Assembly: GCA_944388135.1 (NCBI GenBank)
Contig: CALXHP010000002.1
Location: forward strand, 1-64,000
Reading direction: 5' to 3'
Origin: an uncultured Gemmiger sp.
GTDB lineage: Bacteria; Bacillota; Clostridia; Oscillospirales; Ruminococcaceae
DNA: 64,000 nucleotides
Below are positions 34,839-44,725 of the stretch, in pieces. Both the position numbers and the translations under genes were made by a program. How positions within the stretch are numbered: position 1 is the first letter of the stretch; the number at the start of each line of letters is the position of its first letter. The notes beneath the pieces were generated by a model. The model searched no databases. It worked only from the letters and a program-made list of their open reading frames with translations, and was not told the DNA's origin.

Positions 34839-36050
34839 ATGAAAATTCTGGTTATCAACTGCGGTTCTTCGAGCCTGAAGTACCAGCTCATCGACATGGA
34901 CGGTGAAAAGGTATTGTGCAAAGGCCTGTGCGAACGGATCGGCATGGAGAGCAGCATGATTACCCACGAGGCCAACGGCCACAAGGCGACCACGCCCGCC
35001 ATCTTCCCCACCCATACCGAAGCGTTCGGCGAAGTCGTCAAGAAGATGACCACCGGCGAAGGCAAGGTCATTAATCAGGTCAGCGAAATCGATGCCATTG
35101 GCCATCGTGTCGTCCACGGCGGTGAAAAGTTCAAGAAGAGCTGCCTGATCACCCCCGACGTTGTGAAGGCTATCCGTGACCTGTCTCCCCTGGCGCCGCT
35201 GCACAACCCCGCCGCCATTCTGGGCATCGAAGCCTCTTACAAAGTCTTTGGAGCGGACAAACCCAACATCGCCGTGTTCGATACCGCCTTCCATTCCACC
35301 ATGCCCCCCAAGGCCTACATGTACGCCATCCCTTATGAATACTACGAGAAGTACGGTGTACGCCGCTACGGCTTCCATGGCACCAGCCACAAGTACGTCA
35401 GCCACCGTGCTGCCGAGTACCTGGAAGAGTCCATTGAGCGCCTGAAGCTGATTACCTGCCACCTGGGCAACGGTTCTTCCATCGCCGCTGTGGACCAGGG
35501 CCAAGTGGTGGATACCTCCATGGGCATGACCCCGCTGGCCGGCCTGATGATGGGCACCCGCTGCGGTGACCTGGATCCTTCCGTGGTCAACTACCTGAAG
35601 TACAACCTGGAAATCACCGGCCATCAGCTGGATGAGATCCTGAACAAGAAGTCCGGCCTGCTGGGCGTTTCCGGCGTTTCCAGCGATATGCGCGACGTGG
35701 AGTCTGCCGCCAAGGAAGGCAACGAGCGTGCCCAGATGGCGCTGGATATGCTGAACTATCAGATCAAGAAGATCATCGGCAGCTATATTGCGGCTATGGG
35801 CGGCGTGGACGCCATCGTCTTTACCGGCGGCATCGGTGAACACGACGACGAGTCCCGTGCCAAGATCTGCCATCATATGGATTGGCTGGGCATCCGCATT
35901 GATACCGACAAAAACCGCGGCGTACGCAGCCAGCACAAGGACGTGGTGGAGATCACCGCCTGGGGCGCCCGTGTTCGTACCCTGGTAGTGGAAACCAACG
36001 AAGAGTTGATGATTGCCCGCGACACCAAGGAAGTTTTGGACAACCAGTAA
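34839..36050 (+). CDS. ackA: Acetate kinase
   Basis: 403 residues, the ATP-generating (or acetate-activating) enzyme acetyl-P + ADP = acetate + ATP. Motifs are NCGSSSLKYQL, HRVVHGGE, HGTSHKYVSH and HLGNGSSIAAVDQG, with FTGGIGEHDDESR near the C-terminus. Phosphotransacetylase (pta) is not adjacent. AAGGAGG precedes the ATG and a strong terminator follows; it is monocistronic. Confidence 0.97.
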   Translation: MKILVINCGSSSLKYQLIDMDGEKVLCKGLCERIGMESSMITHEANGHKATTPAIFPTHTEAFGEVVKKMTTGEGKVINQVSEIDAIGHRVVHGGEKFKKSCLITPDVVKAIRDLSPLAPLHNPAAILGIEASYKVFGADKPNIAVFDTAFHSTMPPKAYMYAIPYEYYEKYGVRRYGFHGTSHKYVSHRAAEYLEESIERLKLITCHLGNGSSIAAVDQGQVVDTSMGMTPLAGLMMGTRCGDLDPSVVNYLKYNLEITGHQLDEILNKKSGLLGVSGVSSDMRDVESAAKEGNERAQMALDMLNYQIKKIIGSYIAAMGGVDAIVFTGGIGEHDDESRAKICHHMDWLGIRIDTDKNRGVRSQHKDVVEITAWGARVRTLVVETNEELMIARDTKEVLDNQ

Positions 36051-36072
36051 GTTTTCTTTTCTGCAAACAGCC

Positions 36073-36112
36073 AAAAGGAGGCCGACTCCCCCATGGGAGC
36101 CGGCCTCCTTTG
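36073..36112 (+). terminator. Bidirectional terminator between ackA and pnp
   Basis: AAAGGAGGCCG and CGGCCTCCTTT with an inner CTCCC/GGGAG stem. Confidence 0.88.
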
Positions 36113-36132
36113 TTTGTATGACAGGGATGAAA

Positions 36133-38289
36133 TTACTGCTGCTGGGCAGCGCGCTTCTTGGCGATGGCCGCCAGTGCATCCTTGCGGGACAGATTGATAC
36201 GTCCCTGCTGGTCGATATCGGTGACCATAACGAAGATGGGATCGCCCACAGCGACCACATCCTCCACATGCTCCACACGGTGATCGTCCAGCTTAGAAAT
36301 ATGGACCAGGCCTTCCTTGCCGGGTGCGATCTCCACAAAGGCGCCGAAATTCATCAGGCGGGTCACACGGCCCTTGTAGATGGCACCGATCTCGGGGTCC
36401 TCCACGATGGTCTTGATGGTGGCGATGGCACGCTTGGCATCCTCCTGATCCACCGCGGAGATAAAGACGTGACCGTCCTCCTCGATGTCGATCTTGCAGT
36501 TGAAGTTGGCACACATCTCCTGGATGACCTTGCCGCCCTTGCCGATGACATCCTTGATCTTGTCCACGGGGATCATCATGCTGAACATCTTGGGAGCATA
36601 CTTGGACAGCTCGGCACGAGGCTCGGCGATGACCGGCTTGATGATCTGGTCCAGGATATACAGACGGCCCTTGCGGCACTTCTCCAGCGCCTCTTCCACG
36701 ATCTCGTAGGTCAGGCCGTCCACCTTGATATCCATCTGGATGGCGGTGATGCCGCGGCGGGTACCGCCCACCTTGAAGTCCATATCGCCGTGGAAGTCCT
36801 CCACGCCCTGGATGTCCAGCATGGTCATCCAGCGGCCGCCGTGCAGCGGGTCACCGTCGGTGATCAGGCCGCAGGAAATGCCGGCCACGGGCGCCTTGAT
36901 GGGCACACCGGCGTCCATGAGGGCCAGTGTAGAGCCGCAGATGGAAGCCTGGGAAGTGGAGCCGTTGGAAGAGAGCACCTCCGACACGCAGCGGATGGTG
37001 TAGGGGAACTCGTTCTGGTCGGGCAGTACCGGAACAAGGGCGCGCTCGGCCAGGTTGCCATGGCCGATCTCGCGGCGGCCGGGGCTGCGGGGAGCACGGG
37101 CCTCGCCCACAGAGTACGGCGGGAAGTTGTAGTGATGGATATATCGTTTGTACTGGGTGTCGGACAGGTCGTCCATCAGCTGGGCGTCCTTGGTGGAACC
37201 CAGAGTGCAGATGGTGAGGACCTGGGTCTGGCCGCGGGTAAACATGCCGGAACCATGCACACGGGGCAGCAGTCCGACTTCAGCGGCCAGGGGGCGGATT
37301 TCGTTGATGCCGCGTCCGTCTACCCGCTTGCCGTCCTCCAGCAGCCAGGTGCGGACGACCTTCTTCTGCAGTTTGTAGCTGATCAGGTCGATATCCGCGG
37401 CGGTCAGTTCGGGATGCTCGGCAGCAATGGCGTCCATGATGGGCAGCAGGGCGGCGTCACGCACATTCTTGTCGTCGGTATCCATGGCAGCCTTGACTTC
37501 GTCCAGATGCTTGGCATAGACATCCGCCAACAGGCCGTGATCCAGTTCCACCGGCGTAAAGGTCTTTTTGGGCTTGCCGATCTCGGCCACAATGCTGTTG
37601 ATGAAGGCCAGCATCTTCTTGATCTCGGCATGACCGGCCTTGATGGCTTCCATCATGGTGGCTTCGTCCACCTCGTTGGCGCCGGCTTCGATCATGACGA
37701 TCTTTTCCTCGCTGGCGGCCAGGGTCAGGGACAGGTCGCTGCGCTCCCGCTGCTCCTTGGTGGGGTTGAGGACGATCTCACCGTCCACCAGGCCCACAAA
37801 CACACCGGCAATGGGGCCGTTCCAGGGGATGTCGGACATGGCGATAGCCAGGGAGGCACCGTTCATGCCGGTGATCTCGGCAGAGTTATCGGGGTCCAGG
37901 CTCATGACCGTCATGGTGACACAGACGTCATTGCGCATATCCTTGGGGAAGAGCGGACGGATGGGACGGTCCACCACACGGGAGGACAGGATCGCATGCT
38001 CGCCGGGGCGGCCTTCGCGGCGCATAAAGCTGCCGGGGATGCGTCCGGCGGCGTAGAGTTTCTCCTCAAACTCCACGCTCAGGGGGAAAAAGTCCACACC
38101 CTCACGAGGCTTTTCACTCATGGTGACGTTGCAGAGCACGCAGGTGTCACCGTACCGGACCATGGCGCTGCCGTTGGACAAGCCGCACATCTTACCGGTT
38201 TCCACCACAAAGGGACGGCCCGCAAAGGTCGTTTCAAATTTGCGGTAATGGGGGAATGTTTCCAGCCGGGAAGCAAATTCGTATGCCAT
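36133..38289 (-). CDS. pnp: Polynucleotide phosphorylase
   Basis: 718 residues. A 3'-5' phosphorolytic exoribonuclease of RNA turnover. Two RNase PH domains are separated by a helical domain, with GRGINEIRPLAAEVGLLPRVHGS in the second core. The KH domain has KIKDVIGKGGKVIQEM, and the S1 domain has GAIYKGRVTRLMNFGAFVEI. The ATG at MAYEFASRLE follows AAGGAGA. It lies downstream of rpsO, the common bacterial arrangement, with a terminator-like hairpin and about 200 bases between. Confidence 0.97.
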   Translation of the reverse strand: MAYEFASRLETFPHYRKFETTFAGRPFVVETGKMCGLSNGSAMVRYGDTCVLCNVTMSEKPREGVDFFPLSVEFEEKLYAAGRIPGSFMRREGRPGEHAILSSRVVDRPIRPLFPKDMRNDVCVTMTVMSLDPDNSAEITGMNGASLAIAMSDIPWNGPIAGVFVGLVDGEIVLNPTKEQRERSDLSLTLAASEEKIVMIEAGANEVDEATMMEAIKAGHAEIKKMLAFINSIVAEIGKPKKTFTPVELDHGLLADVYAKHLDEVKAAMDTDDKNVRDAALLPIMDAIAAEHPELTAADIDLISYKLQKKVVRTWLLEDGKRVDGRGINEIRPLAAEVGLLPRVHGSGMFTRGQTQVLTICTLGSTKDAQLMDDLSDTQYKRYIHHYNFPPYSVGEARAPRSPGRREIGHGNLAERALVPVLPDQNEFPYTIRCVSEVLSSNGSTSQASICGSTLALMDAGVPIKAPVAGISCGLITDGDPLHGGRWMTMLDIQGVEDFHGDMDFKVGGTRRGITAIQMDIKVDGLTYEIVEEALEKCRKGRLYILDQIIKPVIAEPRAELSKYAPKMFSMMIPVDKIKDVIGKGGKVIQEMCANFNCKIDIEEDGHVFISAVDQEDAKRAIATIKTIVEDPEIGAIYKGRVTRLMNFGAFVEIAPGKEGLVHISKLDDHRVEHVEDVVAVGDPIFVMVTDIDQQGRINLSRKDALAAIAKKRAAQQQ

Positions 38290-38441
38290 TAGAGATTCTC
38301 CTTCTATTTGGATTTTATATACCGTGGCTGTGTTCGCTCCCGGTTTGAGCAATAAAGCCAGCAGCCAAGCCGGTGCTTGGGTGCTCGATTTACTGCGCAA
38401 AGCGGTAAGCCTCCACAGCCGAAAGCCTTGGCAGTGGATAA

Positions 38442-38481
38442 AAAAGAAAAGCGGGCAAGGTGCTTGCGTGCACCCTGCCCG
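38442..38481 (-). terminator. Terminator after rpsO
   Basis: CGGGCAAGGTGC pairs with GCACCCTGCCCG (one mismatch) around a six-base loop, followed on the minus strand by TTTTCTTTTTT. pnp needs its own promoter or read-through; the remaining 150 bases before pnp hold a small CCAAGC hairpin and a TATA-rich stretch near 38318 but no clear promoter. Confidence 0.8.
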
Positions 38482-38493
38482 TTTTTGCGAAAA

Positions 38494-38766
38494 TTACTTG
38501 CGCAGACCCAGCTCAGCGATCAGGGCACGATAACGGTTGATGTCCTTCTTTTGCAGATAGGCCAGCAGATTGCGGCGGCGGCCGACCATCTTGAACAGGC
38601 CGCGGCGGCTGTGGTTGTCATGCTTGTTGGTCTTGAGATGCTCGGTCAGGTGGTTGATGCGTGCGGTGAGCAGCGCGACCTGGACCTCCGGAGAACCGGT
38701 GTCACCCTCGTGCAGGGCGGCCTTGGCGATGATGGGCTGCTTCTCGATAGCAGATTTCTGGCTCAT
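38494..38766 (-). CDS. rpsO: 30S ribosomal protein S15
   Basis: 90 residues, four-helix S15 that binds the 16S rRNA central domain. Motifs are [23 protein letters not shown] and [13 protein letters not shown] [23 protein letters not shown]. The start [10 protein letters not shown] follows AAAGAGGT at normal spacing; an upstream in-frame start lacks a site. The leader of about 95 bases may fold into an S15-binding structure, as in other bacteria, but I cannot confirm this. Confidence 0.97.
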   Translation of the reverse strand: MSQKSAIEKQPIIAKAALHEGDTGSPEVQVALLTARINHLTEHLKTNKHDNHSRRGLFKMVGRRRNLLAYLQKKDINRYRALIAELGLRK

Positions 38767-38866
38767 GATAGATACCTCTTTCAAGTAATTATTTGCCGAT
38801 GGCGCAGTATGGGGTAACTGCGGGTTTGAGGCATACGCCCCTTACCGGGCCACGGTAACAGACAAT

Positions 38867-38895
38867 AGTATACCATACCTGTGCCGGGATTACAA
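38867..38895 (-). promoter_or_regulatory. rpsO promoter
   Basis: Minus-strand TTGTAA (38895-38890), a 17-base spacer and TATACT (38872-38867). The transcript would have a leader of about 95 bases in which GGTAA can pair with TTACC and GGGG with CCCC. Confidence 0.72.
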
Positions 38896-38919
38896 GGGCA
38901 CGGCACGGTGTTTTTGCAA

Positions 38920-39852
38920 TTATTTTACCGTCTGGGCGGCGAAGTAAGCCTTGCTGTCCTGGGCAGCGCGGCGGATCAGGTCGGACAGTTCCTGCAGGGT
39001 GCGGAATTTCCGCACAGGGCAGAGATACCGGTGAAATTCCAGTACCGGGTTCTGCCCGTAGAGGTCCCCGGAAAAGTCCGGCACATAGGTTTCGCAGGTA
39101 ACGGCGGCGTCGGCACTGGCATCCACGGTAGGACGGCGGCCGATTCCGGTGGCGGAGGGCCACCAGCGGCCTTCCAGCCAGATCCGGGTAAGATACACCC
39201 CGGTGCAAGGCTGTAGGGCATCGGGCGGATAGTTCTGGTTTACCGTAGGGGTGCCCAGTCGGCTGGTGCCCACCCCCTTGCCGTGGGTGACCTTCCAGTC
39301 GATAGCGTAGGGGGCCCCCAGCATGGCGTTGGCATCATCCAGGCGGCCTTCCTCCAATGCCGCACGGATGCGGGTGGAGGATACGGCCTGGGCACCGTAC
39401 TGGGCCATGGGCACAATATGCACCGCAATACCCAACGGTTCGCACAAGGTGTGGAGTATCTCCACATCCCCTGCCGCCCGGGCGCCGAAGGTAAAGTTCT
39501 TGCCGCAGAACACGGCCTTGGCCCGGAAACAGTCCACCAGAACTTTCTGGACAAAATCCTCCGGGGAAAGGTCCCGGAACGCTTCAAAGGGGGGTTCCAG
39601 GTATTGCTGGATGCCCAGGCTCTCCATGCGGGCATGTTTCTGCGCAGGCGAGAGGATCCGTCCGCCTTTGAGAGTCTGATTCCCGGGAAGCTCAAAGGTG
39701 AAGGCTGCCGCGTCCAATCCGTTTTCAGAGGCATACCGCACCGCACTGCCCAGCACCATCCGGTGCCCGCAGTGGACGCCGTCAAAATACCCCAGCGCCA
39801 CAGCACAGCCCCCTGTGGTGGCCACCGGCGTCAAGGTTTGATAGATCTGCAT
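38920..39852 (-). CDS. ribF: Bifunctional riboflavin kinase/FAD synthetase
   Basis: 310 residues. Makes FMN from riboflavin and then FAD. The N-terminal FAD synthetase domain has ALGYFDGVHCGH and STRIRAALEEG; the C-terminal kinase domain has GTSRLGTPTVNQ (family norm GRxLGFPTAN) and ATGIGRRPTVD. The ATG lies seven bases after the truB stop; an earlier GTG would overlap truB and has no ribosome-binding site. It is the last gene of the rimP-infB transcript. Confidence 0.93.
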   Translation of the reverse strand: MQIYQTLTPVATTGGCAVALGYFDGVHCGHRMVLGSAVRYASENGLDAAAFTFELPGNQTLKGGRILSPAQKHARMESLGIQQYLEPPFEAFRDLSPEDFVQKVLVDCFRAKAVFCGKNFTFGARAAGDVEILHTLCEPLGIAVHIVPMAQYGAQAVSSTRIRAALEEGRLDDANAMLGAPYAIDWKVTHGKGVGTSRLGTPTVNQNYPPDALQPCTGVYLTRIWLEGRWWPSATGIGRRPTVDASADAAVTCETYVPDFSGDLYGQNPVLEFHRYLCPVRKFRTLQELSDLIRRAAQDSKAYFAAQTVK

Positions 39853-39859
39853 CGGCGTT

Positions 39860-40753
39860 TCAGTTCCTTTCACAAAAGAGTTTTTCCACCCGCAGTACGC
39901 CCCCCTGTACTACCGCCAGGCCCAGAAACAGGCCTTTCTCATCGTAAGTGCGGTACCGGCCATCTGCCGCCGCATAGTGGCTGGTGGGGCAGCCGTTGAA
40001 GAGATGGGCTTTCACCCCGTCGTTGACGGTCAGGGCCGGAAGAGGCGCAAAAACCGCTTCCACCGGCAGAATCCAGCCATTGGTCGCCAGGGCACCGCTT
40101 TCGGCAGCGGCCAGAATCTCCGGCAATGTATGGCACTGTTCGATGGAAAAGACCCCCGCCCGGGTACGGCGCAGGGCCGCCAGGGTGGCAGGGACGCCCA
40201 GCGCCGTGCCGATGTCCTCCGCCAGGACGCGGATGTAGGTGCCTTTGGAGCAAGACACCCGCAGGGTGTAATCTCCCGGAGCCGGGCTGCCCAGATAGTC
40301 GATGCTGTACACCGTAATGGGCCGCGGCGTGCGCTCCACCGTCTGGCCTTTGCGGGCCGCCTTATAAAGAGGCTGTCCGTTGATCTTGACGGCGCTGTAC
40401 ATAGGCGGCAACTGCATGAGCTCCCCGGTAAAGCAGGGCAGCACCGCACACAGTTCCTCCTTCCCCACCGTAACAGGGGCGGTCTCCAGCACGGTGCCGG
40501 TCACATCACCGGTATCGGTGCGCAGGCCCAGACGCAGCGTTGCTTCGTAGGTTTTGTCGTGATCCAGCTGGCGGTCGGCAGCAGAGGTTGCCTTGCCGAT
40601 AAACACGGCGAGCACACCGGTCGCCATAGGGTCCAGTGTGCCCGAGTGCCCCAGCTTGCGTGTGCCCAGTGCGCCGCGCAGTTTGGCCAGCACATCAAAG
40701 CTGGTCCAGCCGGCGGGCTTATCCACGGGCAGAATGCCGAATGGCGTTTGCAT
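39860..40753 (-). CDS. truB: tRNA pseudouridine-55 synthase
   Basis: 297 residues. Makes pseudouridine 55 in the T loop of tRNAs. Motifs are GILPVDKPAGWTSFDV at the start and HSGTLDPMATGVL with the catalytic Asp. KGTYIRVLAEDIG is also conserved. A C-terminal PUA-like tail follows. Located between nrnA and ribF, as in many Firmicutes. Confidence 0.95.
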   Translation of the reverse strand: MQTPFGILPVDKPAGWTSFDVLAKLRGALGTRKLGHSGTLDPMATGVLAVFIGKATSAADRQLDHDKTYEATLRLGLRTDTGDVTGTVLETAPVTVGKEELCAVLPCFTGELMQLPPMYSAVKINGQPLYKAARKGQTVERTPRPITVYSIDYLGSPAPGDYTLRVSCSKGTYIRVLAEDIGTALGVPATLAALRRTRAGVFSIEQCHTLPEILAAAESGALATNGWILPVEAVFAPLPALTVNDGVKAHLFNGCPTSHYAAADGRYRTYDEKGLFLGLAVVQGGVLRVEKLFCERN

Positions 40754-40782
40754 AGTGGGGATTTCCTTTTCTGTTGATTTGC

Positions 40783-41778
40783 TCAGGACTCGGGCTCTGC
40801 AGCGCGCAGGGATGCGCTGCGGTCCAGTTCCTTTTTCACTTCATCCAAAATGGCATGTTTGGCATTATCCAGATTGCCGCTGATCTCGCACCCGGCCGCA
40901 CGGGGATGTCCCCCGCCACCCAGACGCCGGGCAATGTTGCAGGCGTTGGTATCGTGGCCTGTACGCACACTGATCTTGTAACTGCCGTCCTTTTGCTGGC
41001 GCAGCGTCAGCCCTACTTCCACCCCTTCGATGGAGCGGGGCAGGCTGGTCAGGTCCTCCAGTTCCGCCCCGGCCACACCGGCCGCCTGGATCTGGTCCCA
41101 GGTCAGGCAGATGAGGGCACAGCGGTCCTCAAAGTAGAATTCCAGGCTTTCCAGCGCCATCCGTTCGGCGGACATCCGTGCATGGGAGCGGCACTCAAAC
41201 AGCCGCTCGTTGAGATTTTCCACGTCGGCCCCCGCCTCGATCAGCGCCGCGGCCGCACGATGGGTGGCTGCCGTGGTGTTGGTGAAGCGGAAACAGCCGG
41301 TATCGGTGGCAATGCCGGTATACAGGCAAGCCGCAATATCCGGTGTGATCTCCACCCCCATTTCTGGGAGCAGGGTGGTCAGCAGCTCTGCCGTGGCGGC
41401 AGCGTTGTCGTCCAGCATGGTTTCGTAAGCATACCCGCTGTTGGAGCCGTGATGGTCGATACACAGATCCACATGGGCAGCGTATTCCGGCATATTGTTG
41501 CGGTCGCCGAAGAGCTGGATACCAGCCACATCCACCGCCACCACAAAACGCGGCGTAAAGCTGCCGTCAAACACCGTAATGGGCAAAAACTCATACATGG
41601 CGGGGATGGGGTCGCTGCAAAGCACCGCAGCGGTCTTGCCGAGCCGCTGCAGCGCCAGGCAAAGCGCCGCCCCCGAGCCGATGGTGTCACCGTCCGGGTT
41701 TTTGTGGCATAATATCAGGATCTCGTCCGCGCTGAGCAAGCGCGAGACAACGGTCTCATGATCCACGGATTGCGTCAT
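40783..41778 (-). CDS. nrnA: DHH-family oligoribonuclease/pAp phosphatase NrnA
   Basis: 331 residues. Degrades nano-RNAs and dephosphorylates pAp. The DHH domain carries HKNPDGDTIGS, VAVDVAGIQLFGD and CIDHHGSN with metal-binding Asp/His; the DHHA1 domain shows GGGGHPRAAGCEI. It sits between rbfA and truB, as in the Firmicutes infB operon. AGAGGA precedes the ATG. Confidence 0.95.
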   Translation of the reverse strand: MTQSVDHETVVSRLLSADEILILCHKNPDGDTIGSGAALCLALQRLGKTAAVLCSDPIPAMYEFLPITVFDGSFTPRFVVAVDVAGIQLFGDRNNMPEYAAHVDLCIDHHGSNSGYAYETMLDDNAAATAELLTTLLPEMGVEITPDIAACLYTGIATDTGCFRFTNTTAATHRAAAALIEAGADVENLNERLFECRSHARMSAERMALESLEFYFEDRCALICLTWDQIQAAGVAGAELEDLTSLPRSIEGVEVGLTLRQQKDGSYKISVRTGHDTNACNIARRLGGGGHPRAAGCEISGNLDNAKHAILDEVKKELDRSASLRAAEPES

Positions 41779-41841
41779 ACAGTTCCTCTTTTCTGGGGTG
41801 ATCAGTTCGGGGCGTACCCAACGGTACCGCCCTGCCCCGGA

Positions 41842-42231
41842 TCATTCGCTGTCGCTGCCAGCGTTTTCGCCGGCGGGCTGACTGTTCTCCACAGCCAGTT
41901 CGTCCAGCAGTTTATTGATGTGGGCAGCATAGGCGGCCCCTTCATCAGCTACAAACACAAAGCGCGGCGCTTTGCGGATGTGCATGCGGCGGCTGACCTC
42001 GGTACGGACGTGACCAGACGCCTTGTTCAGCGCCTTGACAACCGGAGCCGGGCCGCCTTCCCGTCCCATCACGCTGATGTAGACCTTGGCCTGATCCAGG
42101 TCGGGGGTCACATCCAGCCGCGTGACGGTCAGCAGGCCGCCGGTCACACGGGGGTCCTTCATCTCACCGATGATGGCGATGAGTTCCCGCTTCATGTCCT
42201 GTGCCATACGGCCATGATTCTTGCTAGGCAT
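41842..42231 (-). CDS. rbfA: Ribosome-binding factor A
   Basis: 129 residues. KH-type 30S maturation factor (MAQDMKRELIAIIGEMKDPR, LTVTRLDVTPDLDQAKVYISV, FVADEGAAYAAHINKLLDEL). It has an acidic/Ser C-terminal tail. Standard place after infB. Confidence 0.95.
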   Translation of the reverse strand: MPSKNHGRMAQDMKRELIAIIGEMKDPRVTGGLLTVTRLDVTPDLDQAKVYISVMGREGGPAPVVKALNKASGHVRTEVSRRMHIRKAPRFVFVADEGAAYAAHINKLLDELAVENSQPAGENAGSDSE

Positions 42232-42307
42232 GGTATTCTATCCTCAAATCTATGCAGGCAAGGCACCCGGCATCCGCCGGGGCTTTCCTCCCCTGCCTGG
42301 GTAAAAA

Positions 42308-44704
42308 TCAGTCGCGATACTCTTCCAGTTTGAAGCACTCGAAGACGTCGCCTTCCTTGATGTCGGAGAACTTCTCCAGGGTGATGCCGCACTCAAAGCC
42401 TTCAGCCACTTCCTTGGCGTCGTCCTTGAAGCGCTTCAGGCTGGCGATGGCATCCTCGCAGATGACGATACCGTCACGCACCAGGCGCAGCTGGGCATCC
42501 CGGGTGATCTTGCCGCTGGTAACACGGCAGCCGGCCACGGTACCCACGCTGGAGATCTTGTAGACCTGGCGGACCTGGGCCTCGCCCAGAGCAACCTCGC
42601 GGATCTTGGGCGCCAGCATGCCCTTCATAGCGTCGGACACATCGTTGATGGCATCGTAGATGACGCGATACATACGCATTTCCACGCCGGTCTGCTCGGC
42701 TTCCGCCTTAGCAACCGCATCGGGACGGACGTTGAAGCCGATGATGATGGCGTTGGAGGCGTCTGCCAGGGAAACGTCGGACTTGGAAATGGCACCGACA
42801 CCGGCATGAATGACCCGGACGCGGACCTCGTCGTTGGAGATCTTTTCGAGGCTCTGTTTGACGGCCTCGGCAGAGCCCTGGACGTCCGCCTTGACGACGA
42901 TGGGCAGTTCCTTCATATCGTTGGCCGCCATCTGATCGAAGAGGTTATCCAGGGTGACCTTGGTGTAGGAGGCAAACTGCCGTTCCTTGGCCTCGGCGGT
43001 ACGCTTGTCGGCCAGTTCGCGGGCCAGCTTCTCGTCCTCAACAGCCTCGAACAGCTCGCCGGCTTCCGGCACTTCGGTCAGACCGGTGATCTCCACAGGC
43101 GTAGAGGGACCGGCTTCGGTGATCTCGCGCCCCTTGTCGTCCCGCATGGTACGCACACGGCCCACAGCGGTACCGGCGATCAGGCAATCGCCCTTATGCA
43201 GGGTACCGTTCTGCACCAGCAGGGTGGCAATGGGGCCCTGGCCCTTGTCCAGACGGGCTTCCACCACGGCGCCTTTGCCGCGGCGGTTGGGGTTGGCTTT
43301 CAGTTCCATGACCTCGGCCTCCAGAACGATCCGTTCCAGCAGGTCGGAGATGCCCATGCCGGTGACAGCCGATACAGGGATGCAGGCCACGTCGCCGCCC
43401 CAGTCTTCGGGGACGATCTCATACTGGGTGAGCTGCTCCTTGACGCGCTCGGGGTTGGCGGTGGGCTTATCCATCTTGTTGATGGCCACGATCAGCTTGA
43501 CGTTGGCCGCCTTGGCATGGTTGATGGACTCGATGGTCTGGGGCATGATGCCGTCGTCGGCAGCCACCACCAGCACCGCAATATCGGTCATGTTGGCGCC
43601 GCGGGCACGCATGGCGGTAAACGCCTCATGGCCCGGGGTATCCAGGAAGGTGATGACGCTGTCGCCGCTCTTGACCTGGTAAGCACCGATGGCCTGGGTG
43701 ATGCCGCCGGCCTCGCCTGCGGTCACATTGGTCTTGCGGATGGCGTCCAGGATGGAGGTCTTGCCGTGGTCGACGTGACCCATGACCACCACAACGGGAG
43801 GACGCTCCACCAGATCGGCGGCGTTGTCCTCCTCCTGCACGAAGAGGCGCTCCTCGATGGAGACATGGACTTCATGCTCCACCTTGGCATGGAATTCCTC
43901 GGCAATAAGGGCGGCGGTGTCGAAATCCACCACGTCGGAGACGGCATGCATCTCGCCCATCTGCATGAACTTGGCAACCACCTTGGCTGCGGTCTGCTTC
44001 AGACGGCTGGCCAGCTCACCCACGGTGATCTCGTCGGGAATGGAGATCTTCAGCTGGGCATTGCGGGCCTTCTCCAGCTGGATGCGCTGCAGACGCTCGG
44101 CCTCGGTCTCGCGGCGGCGGCCGAACTGCTGGCCGCGGCGGTTGTTGCGGTTGTTGAACTTTTCTTTCTTGCCGGTGGGCTGGTTCTTGCGCTTGTTGGG
44201 CATGTTGCGGCTGTCGGCCAGATCGTCATACCGGGCGTTGAACTTATCCACGTTCACATCCACCGTACGGGTATCCACAGACACCTGGGCGCGGTTGACC
44301 TGCACCTGCTCGGTGGCAGCCACTGGCTTCTTGATGCCGGTATCGGCGGCCAGCTCCTGCAGGGTGACGCGCTTCTCGTTGCGCTTCTCCGCCTGCTTTT
44401 CCGGCTTGCGGTTTTCCCGCTTGTTTTCCTGCTTCTTGCCCTCGGGCTTTTTGGGCTCCGCCTTCTTCTCGGCCTTGGGCTGGGGCTTGGGTTCTTCCTT
44501 GGCGCCGCTGGCCAGGTAGGCGTCCAGGCTTTCCTCGGCATTCTCCCGGGTCAGGGTCTCCAGCAGGAAATTCAGCTCCTTTTCCCCGAAGGTGCCGCCG
44601 GTCTTATAGGTTTCGCCGGTAATGGGGGAAACTGCCTCGATGACCTTCTTGGCGGGGACGCCGAACTCCTTGGCAACATCAGCAATCTTATATTTAAAAT
44701 CCAT
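42308..44704 (-). CDS. infB: Translation initiation factor IF-2
   Basis: 798 residues. Recruits initiator tRNA to the 30S subunit. N-terminal IF2-N domains (YKIADVAKEFGVPAKKVIEA), a Lys/Glu/Pro-rich linker (about 70-215), GTPase domain with GHVDHGKTS, DTPGHEAF and NKMDK, then beta-barrel domains. GGAGGACC precedes the ATG. The hub of the operon. Confidence 0.97.
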   Translation of the reverse strand: MDFKYKIADVAKEFGVPAKKVIEAVSPITGETYKTGGTFGEKELNFLLETLTRENAEESLDAYLASGAKEEPKPQPKAEKKAEPKKPEGKKQENKRENRKPEKQAEKRNEKRVTLQELAADTGIKKPVAATEQVQVNRAQVSVDTRTVDVNVDKFNARYDDLADSRNMPNKRKNQPTGKKEKFNNRNNRRGQQFGRRRETEAERLQRIQLEKARNAQLKISIPDEITVGELASRLKQTAAKVVAKFMQMGEMHAVSDVVDFDTAALIAEEFHAKVEHEVHVSIEERLFVQEEDNAADLVERPPVVVVMGHVDHGKTSILDAIRKTNVTAGEAGGITQAIGAYQVKSGDSVITFLDTPGHEAFTAMRARGANMTDIAVLVVAADDGIMPQTIESINHAKAANVKLIVAINKMDKPTANPERVKEQLTQYEIVPEDWGGDVACIPVSAVTGMGISDLLERIVLEAEVMELKANPNRRGKGAVVEARLDKGQGPIATLLVQNGTLHKGDCLIAGTAVGRVRTMRDDKGREITEAGPSTPVEITGLTEVPEAGELFEAVEDEKLARELADKRTAEAKERQFASYTKVTLDNLFDQMAANDMKELPIVVKADVQGSAEAVKQSLEKISNDEVRVRVIHAGVGAISKSDVSLADASNAIIIGFNVRPDAVAKAEAEQTGVEMRMYRVIYDAINDVSDAMKGMLAPKIREVALGEAQVRQVYKISSVGTVAGCRVTSGKITRDAQLRLVRDGIVICEDAIASLKRFKDDAKEVAEGFECGITLEKFSDIKEGDVFECFKLEEYRD

Positions 44705-44725
44705 AAACTGTGGTCCTCCTCTGCA

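Noticed and set aside
38789..39208. A 139-codon frame upstream of rpsO on the minus strand
   Set aside because: It overlaps ribF in another frame and the rpsO promoter and leader, and no start signal is seen.
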